NCBI GenBank assembly: GCA_003116975.1
Contig: BGKB01000025.1
Coordinates: 310,001-374,000, forward strand
Length of the DNA stretch: 64,000 nucleotides
Reading direction: 5' to 3'
Source of the DNA: Aurantiochytrium sp. KH105
Taxonomy: Eukaryota; Sar; Bigyra; Thraustochytrida; Thraustochytriidae
The notes below the pieces were generated by a model that did no database searches, had not been told where the DNA came from, and worked only from the letters and a program-made list of their open reading frames with translations. The translations under genes and the position numbers were made by a program. This document shows positions 47,766 through 57,684 of this stretch, piece after piece. Numbering within the stretch: the first letter of the stretch is position 1; each line of letters begins with the position of its first letter.

Positions 47766-48581
47766 ATTTCCACGTGCGCACGCGCACATATTCCCACACA
47801 GACAAGGACGTATCGTCTCGTGTCTTTTCTCTGTGTGCTCGTGACTTTTTTTCCTTTCAAATTCGGGGATGGACAACTCTTTTTCTTTCCACACGAACTG
47901 ATTTTTATCAAAAGATCAGTGTGCTCTCCATGCCCCATGACCACGATGATGCATAACCTTTTCTTTTCGTTGTATACGGTTTCCTTTTTTTCCCAAAGTT
48001 ATTTGTTCCTTTTCTTTTCTTTCTTTCGTTCGTTTCTCATTTACTGCTCTGATTTGCTTGGCTGCACCTGTTGTCGATCTTGCTTGCTGCTGGTGCCACT
48101 GCTCTTGCTGGAGGCCGAGAAGTGAGGTCCGCATTGCATAAATCGCCACAGTCTACCGCTACCTGCAAGTCTTTCTTATGCTATACGTTTGCGCCAAATT
48201 CTTTGCCGTGACGAACACGGTCCGCAGCGTCACGTGTATTGCCGCGCCAATGCGATTCACGGGCGTTCTCGACCCAAATCATCCCGTCCCATCCCCATGC
48301 ATCCCAACACGTCGCAGTGCTCCTCAGCTCTCTCTCCCTTCATCTTCCTTGCCGTTACAATCGGAGTCCCCTGTAGTAAACATTGTAAGTAGGTGGTTAG
48401 TAGTATACTGACATCATCGTGACAGCCCAAAAGCGCTCACCCGTGGCGTTGCCAGACCGAGGGAAGCCGCCCGGACCCCTCATTGCACCAGCACGTCGCG
48501 CGTGTAGCCCGCGCGGCCGAGGTAGCTTTCGCAGAGGCTCTTGGCGGCGTGCGTGGTCTGCCTTGCTCTACAAACCTGCAC
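47766..48581. other. Intergenic region
   Basis: This is the 3' flank of the MYB gene, with T-rich tracts, and the promoter of the LRR gene. A donor-like ATTGTAAGTAGG near 48384 hints at a leader intron in the LRR gene, but no acceptor is clear. No gene seen. Confidence 0.5.
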
Positions 48582-50711
48582 ATGGCGGACGTCGAGATCG
48601 CCGCGACAGCGGCCAACTTTGTGGAGGAGGCCTGCGGCGCCGACGAAGACCCCAGCAGGCTGCAGCAACTCGAGGTAATCTTCACCGATACCTCGGCCTC
48701 ACAGCACTTTGAAGAGCTCAAGAATGTCCAAAAAATCACGCTCATTGACACTCGGTTAGAGCGCGTGCCCAATTTGCGATGCCTCGGAGCCACGCTCCGG
48801 TCACTGACTCTATCGAAACAACCAGGCGTTCGCAAACTCGAGTATCTTGATGCCCTGCCGAATTTAACAGAGCTTTACGTCACGCGTTGCGGGATTTCTA
48901 AAATCGAAAATCTCGAACGCTGCCCACGACTGCGACGCCTGTGGCTCGCGGAAAATCGCATTGAACGTCTCGAGAATCTCGAGAATCTCACCGACCTCCG
49001 CGAGCTCTGCGTACAAGGAAACCTAATTCGCGAACTCGATGGTCTCGCAGGAAACATGTACCTCCGTGTGCTCGATCTCTCGCGAAATCGGGTTTCTAGG
49101 CTCAAAGAACTTGAGAGACTGTCGGTATTACCACACCTTCGGAATTTGAAAATGCAAAGCGCGCTCTTTGGAGCCTGCCCCGTTGTGTACCAGGAGAATT
49201 ATCGATCCTTTGCCATTTGTGTCCTCAAGACGCTTCACGAGCTTGATGACGAACATGTCGAAGACAATGATCGCGCACGCGCCGAGGACACCTTTTTGCA
49301 ACGTCAGCTTGACTTTCACGACAAAGTCGACGAACTACAGCGCCAGCACAAAGACGAGTTGCGCACAATTGAGCTTGCTAGGCTCAAGAGCGTCAGGGAA
49401 GCCGAGGACCTGAAAGCGCAGCTTCTCGGGCAATTCGCTAAACTGCAAGAGGTCGTCACCAAAGGCCGAGAGAAAGTTCACGCCGAGCGCATGCGCCAGC
49501 TGCGGCTCAGGGATCAGAACTTTGAACATCTCAAGAGCGAACTGCTCAAGGCCAGAAAACAGCACCGCGAGCTACTCGAGGCTCTCATCGAAGAGGAGAG
49601 AGCTACGATTGAGCAAGAGGAAAAGGCGTTTGCGCAACTCTCGCGCCGGGCGCGTCTCGAGCTTCACGAGTCGGTTGCAATGGCTGAAATCATGCAAGGC
49701 GTCACTGACGATTCAGGGGCTGTCGTCAAACGTGTCGCTGTTCAAATGCTGTTCGGTGACGCCACGAGCATGCCTGCATCAACGAGCGTTCCACCTGAAC
49801 TCAATGCTCTTGCTGCTACCGTTGCAGAGGCGCAACAGAACGAAGAATCTCCAGGGCAAACTCGCGAACTTGATGAAAGGAGCGAGAGTGACACGGATGA
49901 GATTACAGGCGGCAAAGCTGACACGAGTCAATCGATGTCAGTGCGTTTGCGAATCTACAGGGCTGTCAAGATTTTCAACGCGACACTGTGGCGTGAGCTC
50001 TGGGCACGCAAGGATCCGGCCACGGCATCCATCGTATATGTTGGTGTTCCCGATCTCGTTACGCTTAAAAGAGCTCTCACCCACGGCCTTGGCGCTCTGG
50101 GGTCGCACATTTACTTTTCTCCCAACCCTCGGGTCGCGGCGCGACAAACTGGCGTTGCTGCTGAGATGACGGGCTTGTATCGCGTGCTGCAGTGCGCCTT
50201 TTACCACGAGCAAGATCTAGAAAATCTTCCAGAATCTTCACCTCTCGACACGTCTTCGGACGCGCTGGAGCTCGCCGACCATCAACCAGTCGTTCGCGCC
50301 TCAGCGTCGCTGTTTGTGGCGAGTCGCCAATTTGCAGACCTCTTTGCACCCCGTGTTTACCTCGTTCTGTCGAGCATCAAGCGGGCCGACGAGCAAGAGC
50401 CTGTCTCCACGCTCGCGCGCGACCCGGGTCTCGAGAATCTCGTGCAAAGTATTCGCACCAAGTTCACCAAAGCTGCCGACGGTGTACCATCTCGGGTCGA
50501 AGAAAAGCTCGCTAAGATTGAGCAAAGGACGCAAACTATTCTTGCGCAATACGACGATCGCGTTTTCAACCAGCTTGACCCAGACACGGCTTTACAGATT
50601 GAAGCCATTGACGAGCGTGCAGCTGACTTGCACCAGCAAGTCATCAACGTCAGAGCTGACATTGACTTGCAAAAGCACAAGCAGGAACGCATCCTGCAAT
50701 CATCTGTGTGA
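48582..50711 (+). CDS. LRR and coiled-coil protein with C-terminal PARP-like domain (LRRC9-like)
   Basis: 709 residues. SDS22-like leucine-rich repeats run from about 60 to 235 (LPNLTELYVTRCGISKIENL, LRRLWLAENRIERLENL, LRVLDLSRNRVSRLKEL) and end in a cap with YRSFAICVLKTLHELDDE. Coiled coil follows at about 255-395. After an acidic linker, residues 454-600 look like an ADP-ribosyltransferase (PARP) fold: LRIYRAVKIFNATLWRELW, then YVGVP (486-490) where PARPs have FHGTS, LTHGLG, HIYFSPNP with Y511 where PARPs have GIYFA, LYRVLQCAF, and a final FVASRQFADLFAPRVYLVL. The NAD-binding His is Val487, so it is likely inactive. The N-terminal layout resembles cilium-associated LRRC9. I chose the ATG at 48582 (MADVEIAAT); the frame opens earlier only from TTG. 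Confidence 0.8.
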   Translation: MADVEIAATAANFVEEACGADEDPSRLQQLEVIFTDTSASQHFEELKNVQKITLIDTRLERVPNLRCLGATLRSLTLSKQPGVRKLEYLDALPNLTELYVTRCGISKIENLERCPRLRRLWLAENRIERLENLENLTDLRELCVQGNLIRELDGLAGNMYLRVLDLSRNRVSRLKELERLSVLPHLRNLKMQSALFGACPVVYQENYRSFAICVLKTLHELDDEHVEDNDRARAEDTFLQRQLDFHDKVDELQRQHKDELRTIELARLKSVREAEDLKAQLLGQFAKLQEVVTKGREKVHAERMRQLRLRDQNFEHLKSELLKARKQHRELLEALIEEERATIEQEEKAFAQLSRRARLELHESVAMAEIMQGVTDDSGAVVKRVAVQMLFGDATSMPASTSVPPELNALAATVAEAQQNEESPGQTRELDERSESDTDEITGGKADTSQSMSVRLRIYRAVKIFNATLWRELWARKDPATASIVYVGVPDLVTLKRALTHGLGALGSHIYFSPNPRVAARQTGVAAEMTGLYRVLQCAFYHEQDLENLPESSPLDTSSDALELADHQPVVRASASLFVASRQFADLFAPRVYLVLSSIKRADEQEPVSTLARDPGLENLVQSIRTKFTKAADGVPSRVEEKLAKIEQRTQTILAQYDDRVFNQLDPDTALQIEAIDERAADLHQQVINVRADIDLQKHKQERILQSSV

Positions 50712-50835
50712 ATAAAATTGCTTTTCTTTTGTGTGTTTGTGTGTTCTTTTTTGGGGGGAGGGGGGGGGGGGGGTGAGTTTGGGACTGAATTCATTCCTGT
50801 TTGCCTTTGGCAACAAGGATGGAAATGCACCCAAA

Positions 50836-53800
50836 TCAATCGAGGTCTGCATCCTCCACTTCTTGATCGCCCCTGCTGACGCTCCGTCTCGGGACGCCTC
50901 CTTGCTTGGGCTCCAAGTCCTCTGCAGGACCCTCCTCTTCGTCTGCGGGACCCTCTTCCCTCTTGCCGACAAGACTGTCAGATTTGCTTTCTCCACCGCG
51001 ATCTTTTTCGGATGTGTCCACAGCGCTGACGACTCCAGCTTGGTTGTTCTCCTTTTCACTCTCTGCATCGTCGCGACTTGGAGTTTCCGGGGTCTCCTCG
51101 CTTCCCGCCGCCTTGTCTTGAATGCCGCCACCGGCAGCCTTTGCGGATGAGGCCTCCTCGCTCTGATCGGCGGCCGTCGCGTCATTAATCCCGCTCGCAT
51201 TTTGATCAAGCTCAGTCTCGGAGGATGGCTTTTGTTCATCCTCCTGGTCGCATTCTGTCTCTACACTGGCATTTTCAATCCCGTTTGCATCAGCCACCAA
51301 TGCGTTAGCACTCGACCCGTCAAGATTGTCGCTCAGAGTGTCGACTTTGCCATGATCAGACTGATCAGACGCAACAGGAGGCTCCTGCTTGCAAGCAATA
51401 CTCTCGGGATCAGCGTCAGGACTGATGTCAACGCCATCATCCTTGTCAGCGTCAGCCTCGACGTTCTCAGTATTGGTACCAGTGCTGGGTTCGGCGTCAG
51501 CAGCGGAGACTTCGACATTTGCTGCAGCATCGACGTTCCCTCCGGAATCGACATTGTCTGCCGCATCTGCCACGGATTCGACGTCAGCATCGGCATCGCC
51601 AATGGTAACATCCGTCTGCGGATCCGCGTCAGTATTGTTATTGATGTCAGCAGAGGAGACTTCGACATTTGCTGCAGCATCGACGTTCGCTTCAGATTCG
51701 TCGTTATCTGCCGCATCTGCCTCGGATTCGACGTCAGCATTGGCATCGCTGGCGATGGCAGCAGCGTCGAACTCACTTGTCTCGGCATCGGCCTTTGACG
51801 GCCTCACCTCAGCGGACACGCCATCAAAATTAGTGTTTGCGGCTTGGTCCGAAGATGCAAGGACGTCAGCATCGTTTTCATTTACATGCTTGAGTACATC
51901 GTCATTGACCTTGACATCGTCCTTGATAAGTTGACTTGATTCTGCCTCGATCCTACTACTCGCAGGCTTGACCTCGCCGCTTGAGGTTGATGCTACTTCT
52001 TCATTTTGAACGGGCGGCTCCTTTGCGTCTTTCGCGCCGTCATCAAGGTTGCCCGCGCTTTCCTGAGCAAGGATTTCACGCATCGAGAGTCCCAGAGCCT
52101 TGGACTGAGGTTTACCCCATCCTGACCACGACGATTTGGGAGCGGCTGGCGCGGCTGCTTGCGCGATTTTCAGAGGGCTGGATGGAGGAGGTTGAGGCCG
52201 AGTCTTCTCGCCAGACGTGGATTCCTGCGAAGTCGATGCAGATTGCAAGCTCGACAGGTCGATCTGAAGGCCAATCTTCTCAAGATGGTCCTTGCAACGG
52301 TACAGCGCAGAAACGGCAGACGAAGGAAGGTCGCTGTCGACCAGTTTCGGGATGGAAGCAGCAAGAGTCTGTGCGGCGGACTTGAGCGCTTCCAGCGTCG
52401 ACTCATCTTCCGCTTTGTGCTTTCGCTCCTGTTCGCATCGTGAGGCGGCCTCATCTGCAAGTGTTCGCATGCCAATTGAATTCAGGTTTGACGCCTTGGT
52501 CTCAAATTCGGTGATGCGCGCCTCGGCACCTTGCACACGAGCCCTGATGAACGAAGTGCATGCAGCCTCAACGGCCAGGTACCTGTCCATAGCAAGCGAA
52601 GCTCTTGTGGTCCACTGCGCCACTTCGTTGGTCGGGGTTGCAGGGAGACTGCAAGTTCGCAGAACAGACGAGAGGTCTGCGCCAAAGCGCTGCATACGGG
52701 TGGCTGCGGCAAGTCTCTGCTGCGCATTTTGCGCGAGCGTTGTGGCAGACTTGGCTTGCGAGCGAAGCGTCTCGAGTTGTGCTTCAGCGGAAGCCTTGTC
52801 GCTTGAGATTTGCTCCTCGAGCGCCCGCAACGAGTTTGACGATGCCGCGATACGCTCATCGAGTCTTGCGAGCTCCGCGGCAAGCTTGGCGCGTTCCGTC
52901 TTGAGAGCGGCAAGTTCCTCTTTGGCGGCAGCTCGAACAGATTCGGGATCAGGGCCCTCCGCGTCTTGCTCAGCCTTTGCAAAAGCCAATAGATTGCTTT
53001 GCGCGGCACTAGCATTCTGCGCTGTGCTCTGGGCCTCCTCGTGGAATTGTTGCACAAAGTCATGCAGATGATCAGTATCCGGAGTTTGCTCGGACGTTGC
53101 ATCGGTGCTCTTGGCCTTGACAAGCTCCACGCAGCGGGCAGCAACCTCTGCTGCGCGCTTGCCAGTATCCCGGAGTCTGAAGAGTCGCCCTACCTCGCCG
53201 GGACTCAGGCGCTCGCCACCTGTTTGCACAACAAGCTTGTCGCCACGAGGTACGGCTGGAAGCAAACTTTGTTCAAGTTGAGTGAGCACGTCCTCGCCCT
53301 CAGGAAGACTGGAAATACTCGCAGGGGCCACGTTCACGTCTCCTGCATGACTCGCAACGTCAGGGGCCGAGGCTTTGGTCGCATGTTGAGAGATGGCGAG
53401 CGCCGCGACATTGGCCATAGCATCGACTGCATCGCTAGCGCCGCGCAGGTGGCTGGCAGCGTCAATGAGAGATCCGGCGCATTCCGCGAGCGTCCCCGAG
53501 GTCACCCGAAGGAGGTTGTCGAGAAGGCCACCGAGTTGACGCTTGAGCGCAGTGAGCGAGGCGTGAGCGAGTGGCTCCGGGGAAGAAGCGATGGACGACA
53601 TGATCAGCGCGAAGAGCTTGTTCAAAACGTCGTGCTCACAAAGCACAACGCGCTCTTGGTCGCCGGCATTCTGCAGCCACATAATCATGCCGTCTAGCAC
53701 GACACTCACCTCTTTGACGTTATCCATGACAGCAAGAAGACGATCGCGAGTGCTTGTGGGCAGAGGTGTTGGTGCTGGTACTGATGCTGATGAAGTCGCT

Positions 53801-54270
53801 GGGACCGGAGCGGGAGCTGGGGCCGGCGACGAATTTGACATGGGCGGTGCTGGACTTGGCAATGGCGTTGGATGGGATGCTGAAACTAGAGGTTGAGCAG
53901 GCTCCGATGCTGGTGCCAATGCCGATGCCGATGCCGATGCTGATGCCGAGGCGCGTGGCGCTGGTTTGGGGTTGCGCGACAAGGCTGCCAGACGGTGCTC
54001 TTCAAGACGCTTGCGTTTGGTCTCAAGGTAGACTTTGACGATCTCTGGGTTGTCAGCAGCAAGTCCTCGCTCCTCCATTTCTGCACGACCAAACGCGACC
54101 TCGTCCTCCGTGAATCCAGCCTCCATGCAAAAGTCCTCGACGGCCTTTCCATCTTGAGAACCCTTTTTCTTCTTGGACTTCTTTCGCTTGCGTCGTCGCT
54201 TTTTCTCGTCGTCAGCAGCAGCAGTACTTCCGGCGACATTGGGCTCTTCGGCGAGCACCTCAAAGCTCAT
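50836..54270 (-). CDS. Unrecognised 1144-residue coiled-coil protein with acidic repeats
   Basis: No family recognised. The N-terminus has a strongly basic run (KKRRRKRKKSKKKKG, 23-37), then a short folded-looking unit (FCMEAGFTEDEVAFGRAEME). Pro/Ala/Ser repeats follow (about 105-165), then a helical region (170-420), a coiled coil (about 440-520) and another helical segment to about 690. The last 350 residues are acidic and low-complexity and hold a 50-residue tandem duplication (VDAAANVEVS units). It shows no signal peptide or membrane segment. It converges with the LRR gene 124 bp away, and a poly-G tract (about 50753-50773) sits between them. The ATG at 54270 is the first in frame. Confidence 0.75.
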   Translation of the reverse strand: MSFEVLAEEPNVAGSTAAADDEKKRRRKRKKSKKKKGSQDGKAVEDFCMEAGFTEDEVAFGRAEMEERGLAADNPEIVKVYLETKRKRLEEHRLAALSRNPKPAPRASASASASASALAPASEPAQPLVSASHPTPLPSPAPPMSNSSPAPAPAPVPATSSASVPAPTPLPTSTRDRLLAVMDNVKEVSVVLDGMIMWLQNAGDQERVVLCEHDVLNKLFALIMSSIASSPEPLAHASLTALKRQLGGLLDNLLRVTSGTLAECAGSLIDAASHLRGASDAVDAMANVAALAISQHATKASAPDVASHAGDVNVAPASISSLPEGEDVLTQLEQSLLPAVPRGDKLVVQTGGERLSPGEVGRLFRLRDTGKRAAEVAARCVELVKAKSTDATSEQTPDTDHLHDFVQQFHEEAQSTAQNASAAQSNLLAFAKAEQDAEGPDPESVRAAAKEELAALKTERAKLAAELARLDERIAASSNSLRALEEQISSDKASAEAQLETLRSQAKSATTLAQNAQQRLAAATRMQRFGADLSSVLRTCSLPATPTNEVAQWTTRASLAMDRYLAVEAACTSFIRARVQGAEARITEFETKASNLNSIGMRTLADEAASRCEQERKHKAEDESTLEALKSAAQTLAASIPKLVDSDLPSSAVSALYRCKDHLEKIGLQIDLSSLQSASTSQESTSGEKTRPQPPPSSPLKIAQAAAPAAPKSSWSGWGKPQSKALGLSMREILAQESAGNLDDGAKDAKEPPVQNEEVASTSSGEVKPASSRIEAESSQLIKDDVKVNDDVLKHVNENDADVLASSDQAANTNFDGVSAEVRPSKADAETSEFDAAAIASDANADVESEADAADNDESEANVDAAANVEVSSADINNNTDADPQTDVTIGDADADVESVADAADNVDSGGNVDAAANVEVSAADAEPSTGTNTENVEADADKDDGVDISPDADPESIACKQEPPVASDQSDHGKVDTLSDNLDGSSANALVADANGIENASVETECDQEDEQKPSSETELDQNASGINDATAADQSEEASSAKAAGGGIQDKAAGSEETPETPSRDDAESEKENNQAGVVSAVDTSEKDRGGESKSDSLVGKREEGPADEEEGPAEDLEPKQGGVPRRSVSRGDQEVEDADLD
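51480..51770. repeat. 150-bp tandem duplication inside the 1144-residue protein gene
   Basis: TTCGACATTTGCTGCAGCAT occurs at 51511 and again at 51661. Flanking sequence including TCTGCCGCATCTGCC and GGATTCGACGTCAGCAT also repeats at the same 150-bp offset. The repeat is in frame and encodes two copies of a 50-residue acidic unit. Confidence 0.9.
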
Positions 54271-54947
54271 GGTGATGGTGCTCTAGCCCTTGATACCACT
54301 TGCTAAACAGTGAGTCTCCGTAGGGGCCGCCGTCGCCGTTGCCGCGCGTCCTTTGCCAGGCGGCCGAGGCGATCCGATCGATGCCTCCACCCAGCTCGCC
54401 ACCGACTCCGTCGAGGCGAGCTTTGCTCGCGTGCGTGCCCGTGGCGATGCCCTGGCCGGGTGATCTGCCTGCAGCAGCGATCGCGCAAGCGTCCGCGCGA
54501 GCGTCAAGAGCAGCGCGTCGGTGAGATCGAGATCGTGGACTGTTGATCGATCAAGCGATTGACGGTTTGGACGCGCCGTCGATCTGGCTTTTGCAGGGCA
54601 GGAAGTTGACTCGCCACTGTCAACGTCCGCGTATTGACTTTACAGTGAGAGGGGAACGCGCGCGCGGTTGCGGGCTTCGAGACTATTGCGTCGGAAGAAA
54701 ACCTTCTTCTTGGTCTTCTTCTTCCTTGCGTCGCTATGGAATCCAGTTGTCAACAGCGATGCAGAGACGACAGGTTGCAAGGATGTCATTTCCCCACTGT
54801 GCATGTAATCGCAGATGACGTTCCAGTCAAGCAGAGAATGAGTACGGACGGCACTTACCTTGTCCGTCTCGCACAGCAAATGACCTCTCTGTGAGCAAGA
54901 TGGTGTCAACATTTATTCTTATTGAGGTTAGTCAGTCAGTCAGTCAG
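54271..54947. other. Intergenic region
   Basis: This is the promoter of the 1144-residue gene and the 3' flank of the RUS1-like gene, both minus strand. The first 250 bp are GC-rich. A GTCA tandem run lies at about 54930-54950. No gene seen. Confidence 0.5.
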
Positions 54948-56138
54948 TCAGCTCGTCTTTGTCTTTGTGGTGTCTGTAAAGCGCACCCTAAATTTGAGAT
55001 CAGGTACGTAAACATGAGAAAGACGCCAGCCGAGGTGCTCGAGACGGTCGACGAAGGCGCTAGCCGAATGCGCTGACCCCAGAGCAGCCTTGGCGATTGC
55101 AGTGACTATATCTTTGGGAGTTGCATCTTCGCCGAGGGCGATTCGGATCTCACCTGGTGGAGAAGAGCACGAAGATCGTGCAGGAAGCGCCACACATGCG
55201 TGTGAAGAGAGCTCTTCAAGAGCGCTTGCGTCATTTGAAGGGTCGACGCCAATTGTCACGCGGTAAGGCGGATCAAAAACACTGCCAACCACGGGCTCGA
55301 GAGCGTTGATGGCTCGAGGAGACATGTCTGCCTTGTCTTCTTCAAATGCGAAAGCTAAGAGGAGCAGCGAGAGACGATGCGGATTGAGATGCCGCAAGTG
55401 CAGCGCACGAACGGCAAAATAGTTTGCAAGTACATGGACTGCAGTGAGCGCCACAAATACCATCCACGGCAGCCACTCCCATTCGGCATGTGCATCAACG
55501 AACTGAGCGAGGCGGAGTCCGCTTGCCATGCCAATTAAGTTTACGAGTGTCTCTTGCGATCCCTCCTTGGCCTGGACATCGGCAGTATTGCCATCGCGGG
55601 CGAAGTGATTTGTAATCACCACCCGCGTTGCTCCCGCTGCGATGCCGCACATGGCCTTGAGCACATTGGCGGCGCACATGAGCGCTGTGAAGCAGGTGCG
55701 GTCGTGCGCGGCGCACATGAGCGGCGAAAGTAATTCGAGAGAGAGGGCGAGGTCCACTGCCAGGTCGGCAAAGAGCCGCCAGCCCTTGACGTTTCGATCA
55801 AAGCGGCCACCACCAACCCAGGCAAATAAGAGGCCGCCAAGCATGCCAGCGCCATCCCGATATACCCACTGGGTCGTTGCTGCCATGGCATCTGCTGCAT
55901 CCGCGCCAACGCCAAGACCTGCGAGAATTGCCTTGGTGCTCAAGACGCCTCGAAGGTAGCTGCAGAGGCCCTGTAGACTGTCGAATGCCTGGAACCACGC
56001 ATAGTCGTCCTCAACGCTTGCAGGATACCCATCTGGCACAAAGAGTGACCATATCCATGCCAGTATCATTTGCCGCTGTGGCGCGGTTCCATGTCCCACC
56101 TGTACGCCATCGTGCAATACAATCGCAGACCTAGTCAT
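54948..56138 (-). CDS. RUSF1: RUS1/DUF647 family membrane protein (C16orf58/RUSF1-like)
   Basis: 396 residues. The DUF647 domain (about 30-265) is unmistakable: FVPDGYPASVEDDYAWFQAF, DSLQGLCSYLRGVLSTKAIL, GVGADAADAMAATTQWVYRD, GAGMLGGLLFAW, KGWRLFADLAVDLALSLELL, GATRVVITNHFARDGNTADV, SQETLVNLIGM and ALTAVHVLANYFAVRALHL. Plant members (RUS1/RUS2) are needed for root UV-B responses and link to vitamin B6 homeostasis; the animal member is uncharacterised. Several hydrophobic segments suggest an integral membrane protein. I chose the ATG at 56138 (MTRSAIVLHDG); the frame extends upstream only to a TTG. The tail of about 130 residues is less conserved. Confidence 0.93.
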   Translation of the reverse strand: MTRSAIVLHDGVQVGHGTAPQRQMILAWIWSLFVPDGYPASVEDDYAWFQAFDSLQGLCSYLRGVLSTKAILAGLGVGADAADAMAATTQWVYRDGAGMLGGLLFAWVGGGRFDRNVKGWRLFADLAVDLALSLELLSPLMCAAHDRTCFTALMCAANVLKAMCGIAAGATRVVITNHFARDGNTADVQAKEGSQETLVNLIGMASGLRLAQFVDAHAEWEWLPWMVFVALTAVHVLANYFAVRALHLRHLNPHRLSLLLLAFAFEEDKADMSPRAINALEPVVGSVFDPPYRVTIGVDPSNDASALEELSSHACVALPARSSCSSPPGEIRIALGEDATPKDIVTAIAKAALGSAHSASAFVDRLEHLGWRLSHVYVPDLKFRVRFTDTTKTKTS

Positions 56139-56751
56139 TCTCACGCGCACTCCACGCAATGCTTGTTCGCCAGCTTACGTATATTCACCGACAAGAACGA
56201 AAATTTCTCGTGGCAAATTGCAAAATTCCTCGACACGCCGCCGATGCAAAAGCAAAGGAGAATTGACTTCGCCCCCGTAATTGAAGCCAACGCAAACAGC
56301 CGGACTTTGTCTCGTTGCTGGCTGAGCGCGCAAACTCACGGTCCTCGAACGCCGCGAGCTTCGTTCTGCGAGAAGAAGGTCGGATATGATATGCGACTGC
56401 TTTGCGAGCCCACTTCCGCGCTTCGCGTCGTCGTTGACGAAAGCCGGGCTTCTCCGGCGACAGTCTCTCGCAAGCTCTTCGCGCGTCCGTGGTCTTCCTC
56501 GTGGGTCCCGTCCTCGTGTCCTCGCCCTGGTCGCCCTCCTCTTCCTTCCTCGCGGTCGCAAGGTCGAGGTCGAGGGCGAGCGAGGCCGCGTCGAGGGTGA
56601 AGCAGTTCTGCTTGGCCGCGAGGCGCGGCTTGCGCGAGGTCGCGGCGAGGGGCGCGGGCGCCGGGCGCGGGAGGGTCTCGCGCGGGCAGTGCTGCACGGG
56701 CACGGCTTGCGCGAGGCGCCGGGCCGGCGCCGGCGGTCGCAGGCTGCCGCC
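56139..56751. other. Divergent promoter region
   Basis: This region lies between the RUS1-like gene (-) and the two-helix membrane protein gene (+). It is GC-rich from about 56500. A plus-strand frame is open from an ATG at 56386 into the downstream gene, but its extra 122 codons are Arg/Gly-rich leader sequence. Confidence 0.5.
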
Positions 56752-57684
56752 ATGGACAGCGATGAAGATGACCTCGGGCGAGGCGCTCACGAGCGAGCCC
56801 TCTTCGCCGCGCTGGAGCCCGAGCTGGGGCGCGAGGAGGGCGAGGAGGGCGCGGGAGAGGGCGGCGTGGTCGCCGCGCTGCGCCCTGCGATCACAGGACG
56901 CGAAGACGTCGACGTGGAAGACGTTGAGGAAGACGACGAGGACGACGGCCTCGAGGACGACGACTTCGAGGACTCGCCCTCCCTGCGCGGCGTCGGGGAT
57001 CTCGACGCCGAGCTGGCGCCGGGCATGCGCAGGCGCACCCCAAGTAGCGAAGACGCAAACTCGAGCTTGGAGCAAGAGATGGGCGACGAGGCGACCTCGG
57101 ACGAGGAGTATTTTGCCGGGCCAGGACCTCGCGGGAATGGCAGGAGACAGGGGTCGGGCCGCGTGCACTTTGATCTGGACGCAGAGGACGCAGAGTATGA
57201 ATCCCCGCGCCAGGCTGCCTGGGAGGCGCAGCTCGGAGCCTGGGGCCATAGTCTGGTCATGTTTTCGAGCATTGGCATCGGGCTTTACGTTGCCTCCAAG
57301 ATAGTGAACATAGACTTTGTGAGGTTCCTGGGAATGGTATTCCTCGGTGGGCTCGGCATGCTCGCGGCGCGCCCAAGTTACAATCCACGATTATCCACAA
57401 TGATTGAGCACAATTTGAACGAGGCTGAGCTCGAGACGATTCGCACCTTTGTACAGCGTCGCGTCGATTTGCACGATGCCCCTGGCGCTGCTCGGGACGA
57501 ATACTTGGGCCGTTTGAAACGCTCGAGCGTCGGAATGGGCATGCACAGCATGGCAGGGTCTAGCTCGCGTGGCAGTGGGCTCCATTCAAGTGCGGCGGCC
57601 AGTGGGTACCCGAGCCATTACATACGGTACTCGAGTGGGGGACTCGGGCCCGTTCCCGAGAATGAGGAGGACCTCTATTTTTAA
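56752..57684 (+). CDS. Small acidic protein with two membrane helices, unknown family
   Basis: 310 residues from the ATG at 56752, in an excellent GCCGCCATGG context. Residues 1-150 are strongly acidic (EDVDVEDVEEDDEDDGLEDD) and presumably cytosolic. Two adjacent hydrophobic helices follow (about 166-183, MFSSIGIGLYVASKIV; and 188-206, FVRFLGMVFLGGLGMLAA) separated by four residues, forming a hairpin. The rest is mixed, with an amphipathic LNEAELETIRTFVQRRVDLH segment and a Ser/Gly-rich tail ending ENEEDLYF. A hairpin of this kind is typical of small ER or organelle membrane proteins, but I recognise no family. Confidence 0.7.
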   Translation: MDSDEDDLGRGAHERALFAALEPELGREEGEEGAGEGGVVAALRPAITGREDVDVEDVEEDDEDDGLEDDDFEDSPSLRGVGDLDAELAPGMRRRTPSSEDANSSLEQEMGDEATSDEEYFAGPGPRGNGRRQGSGRVHFDLDAEDAEYESPRQAAWEAQLGAWGHSLVMFSSIGIGLYVASKIVNIDFVRFLGMVFLGGLGMLAARPSYNPRLSTMIEHNLNEAELETIRTFVQRRVDLHDAPGAARDEYLGRLKRSSVGMGMHSMAGSSSRGSGLHSSAAASGYPSHYIRYSSGGLGPVPENEEDLYF

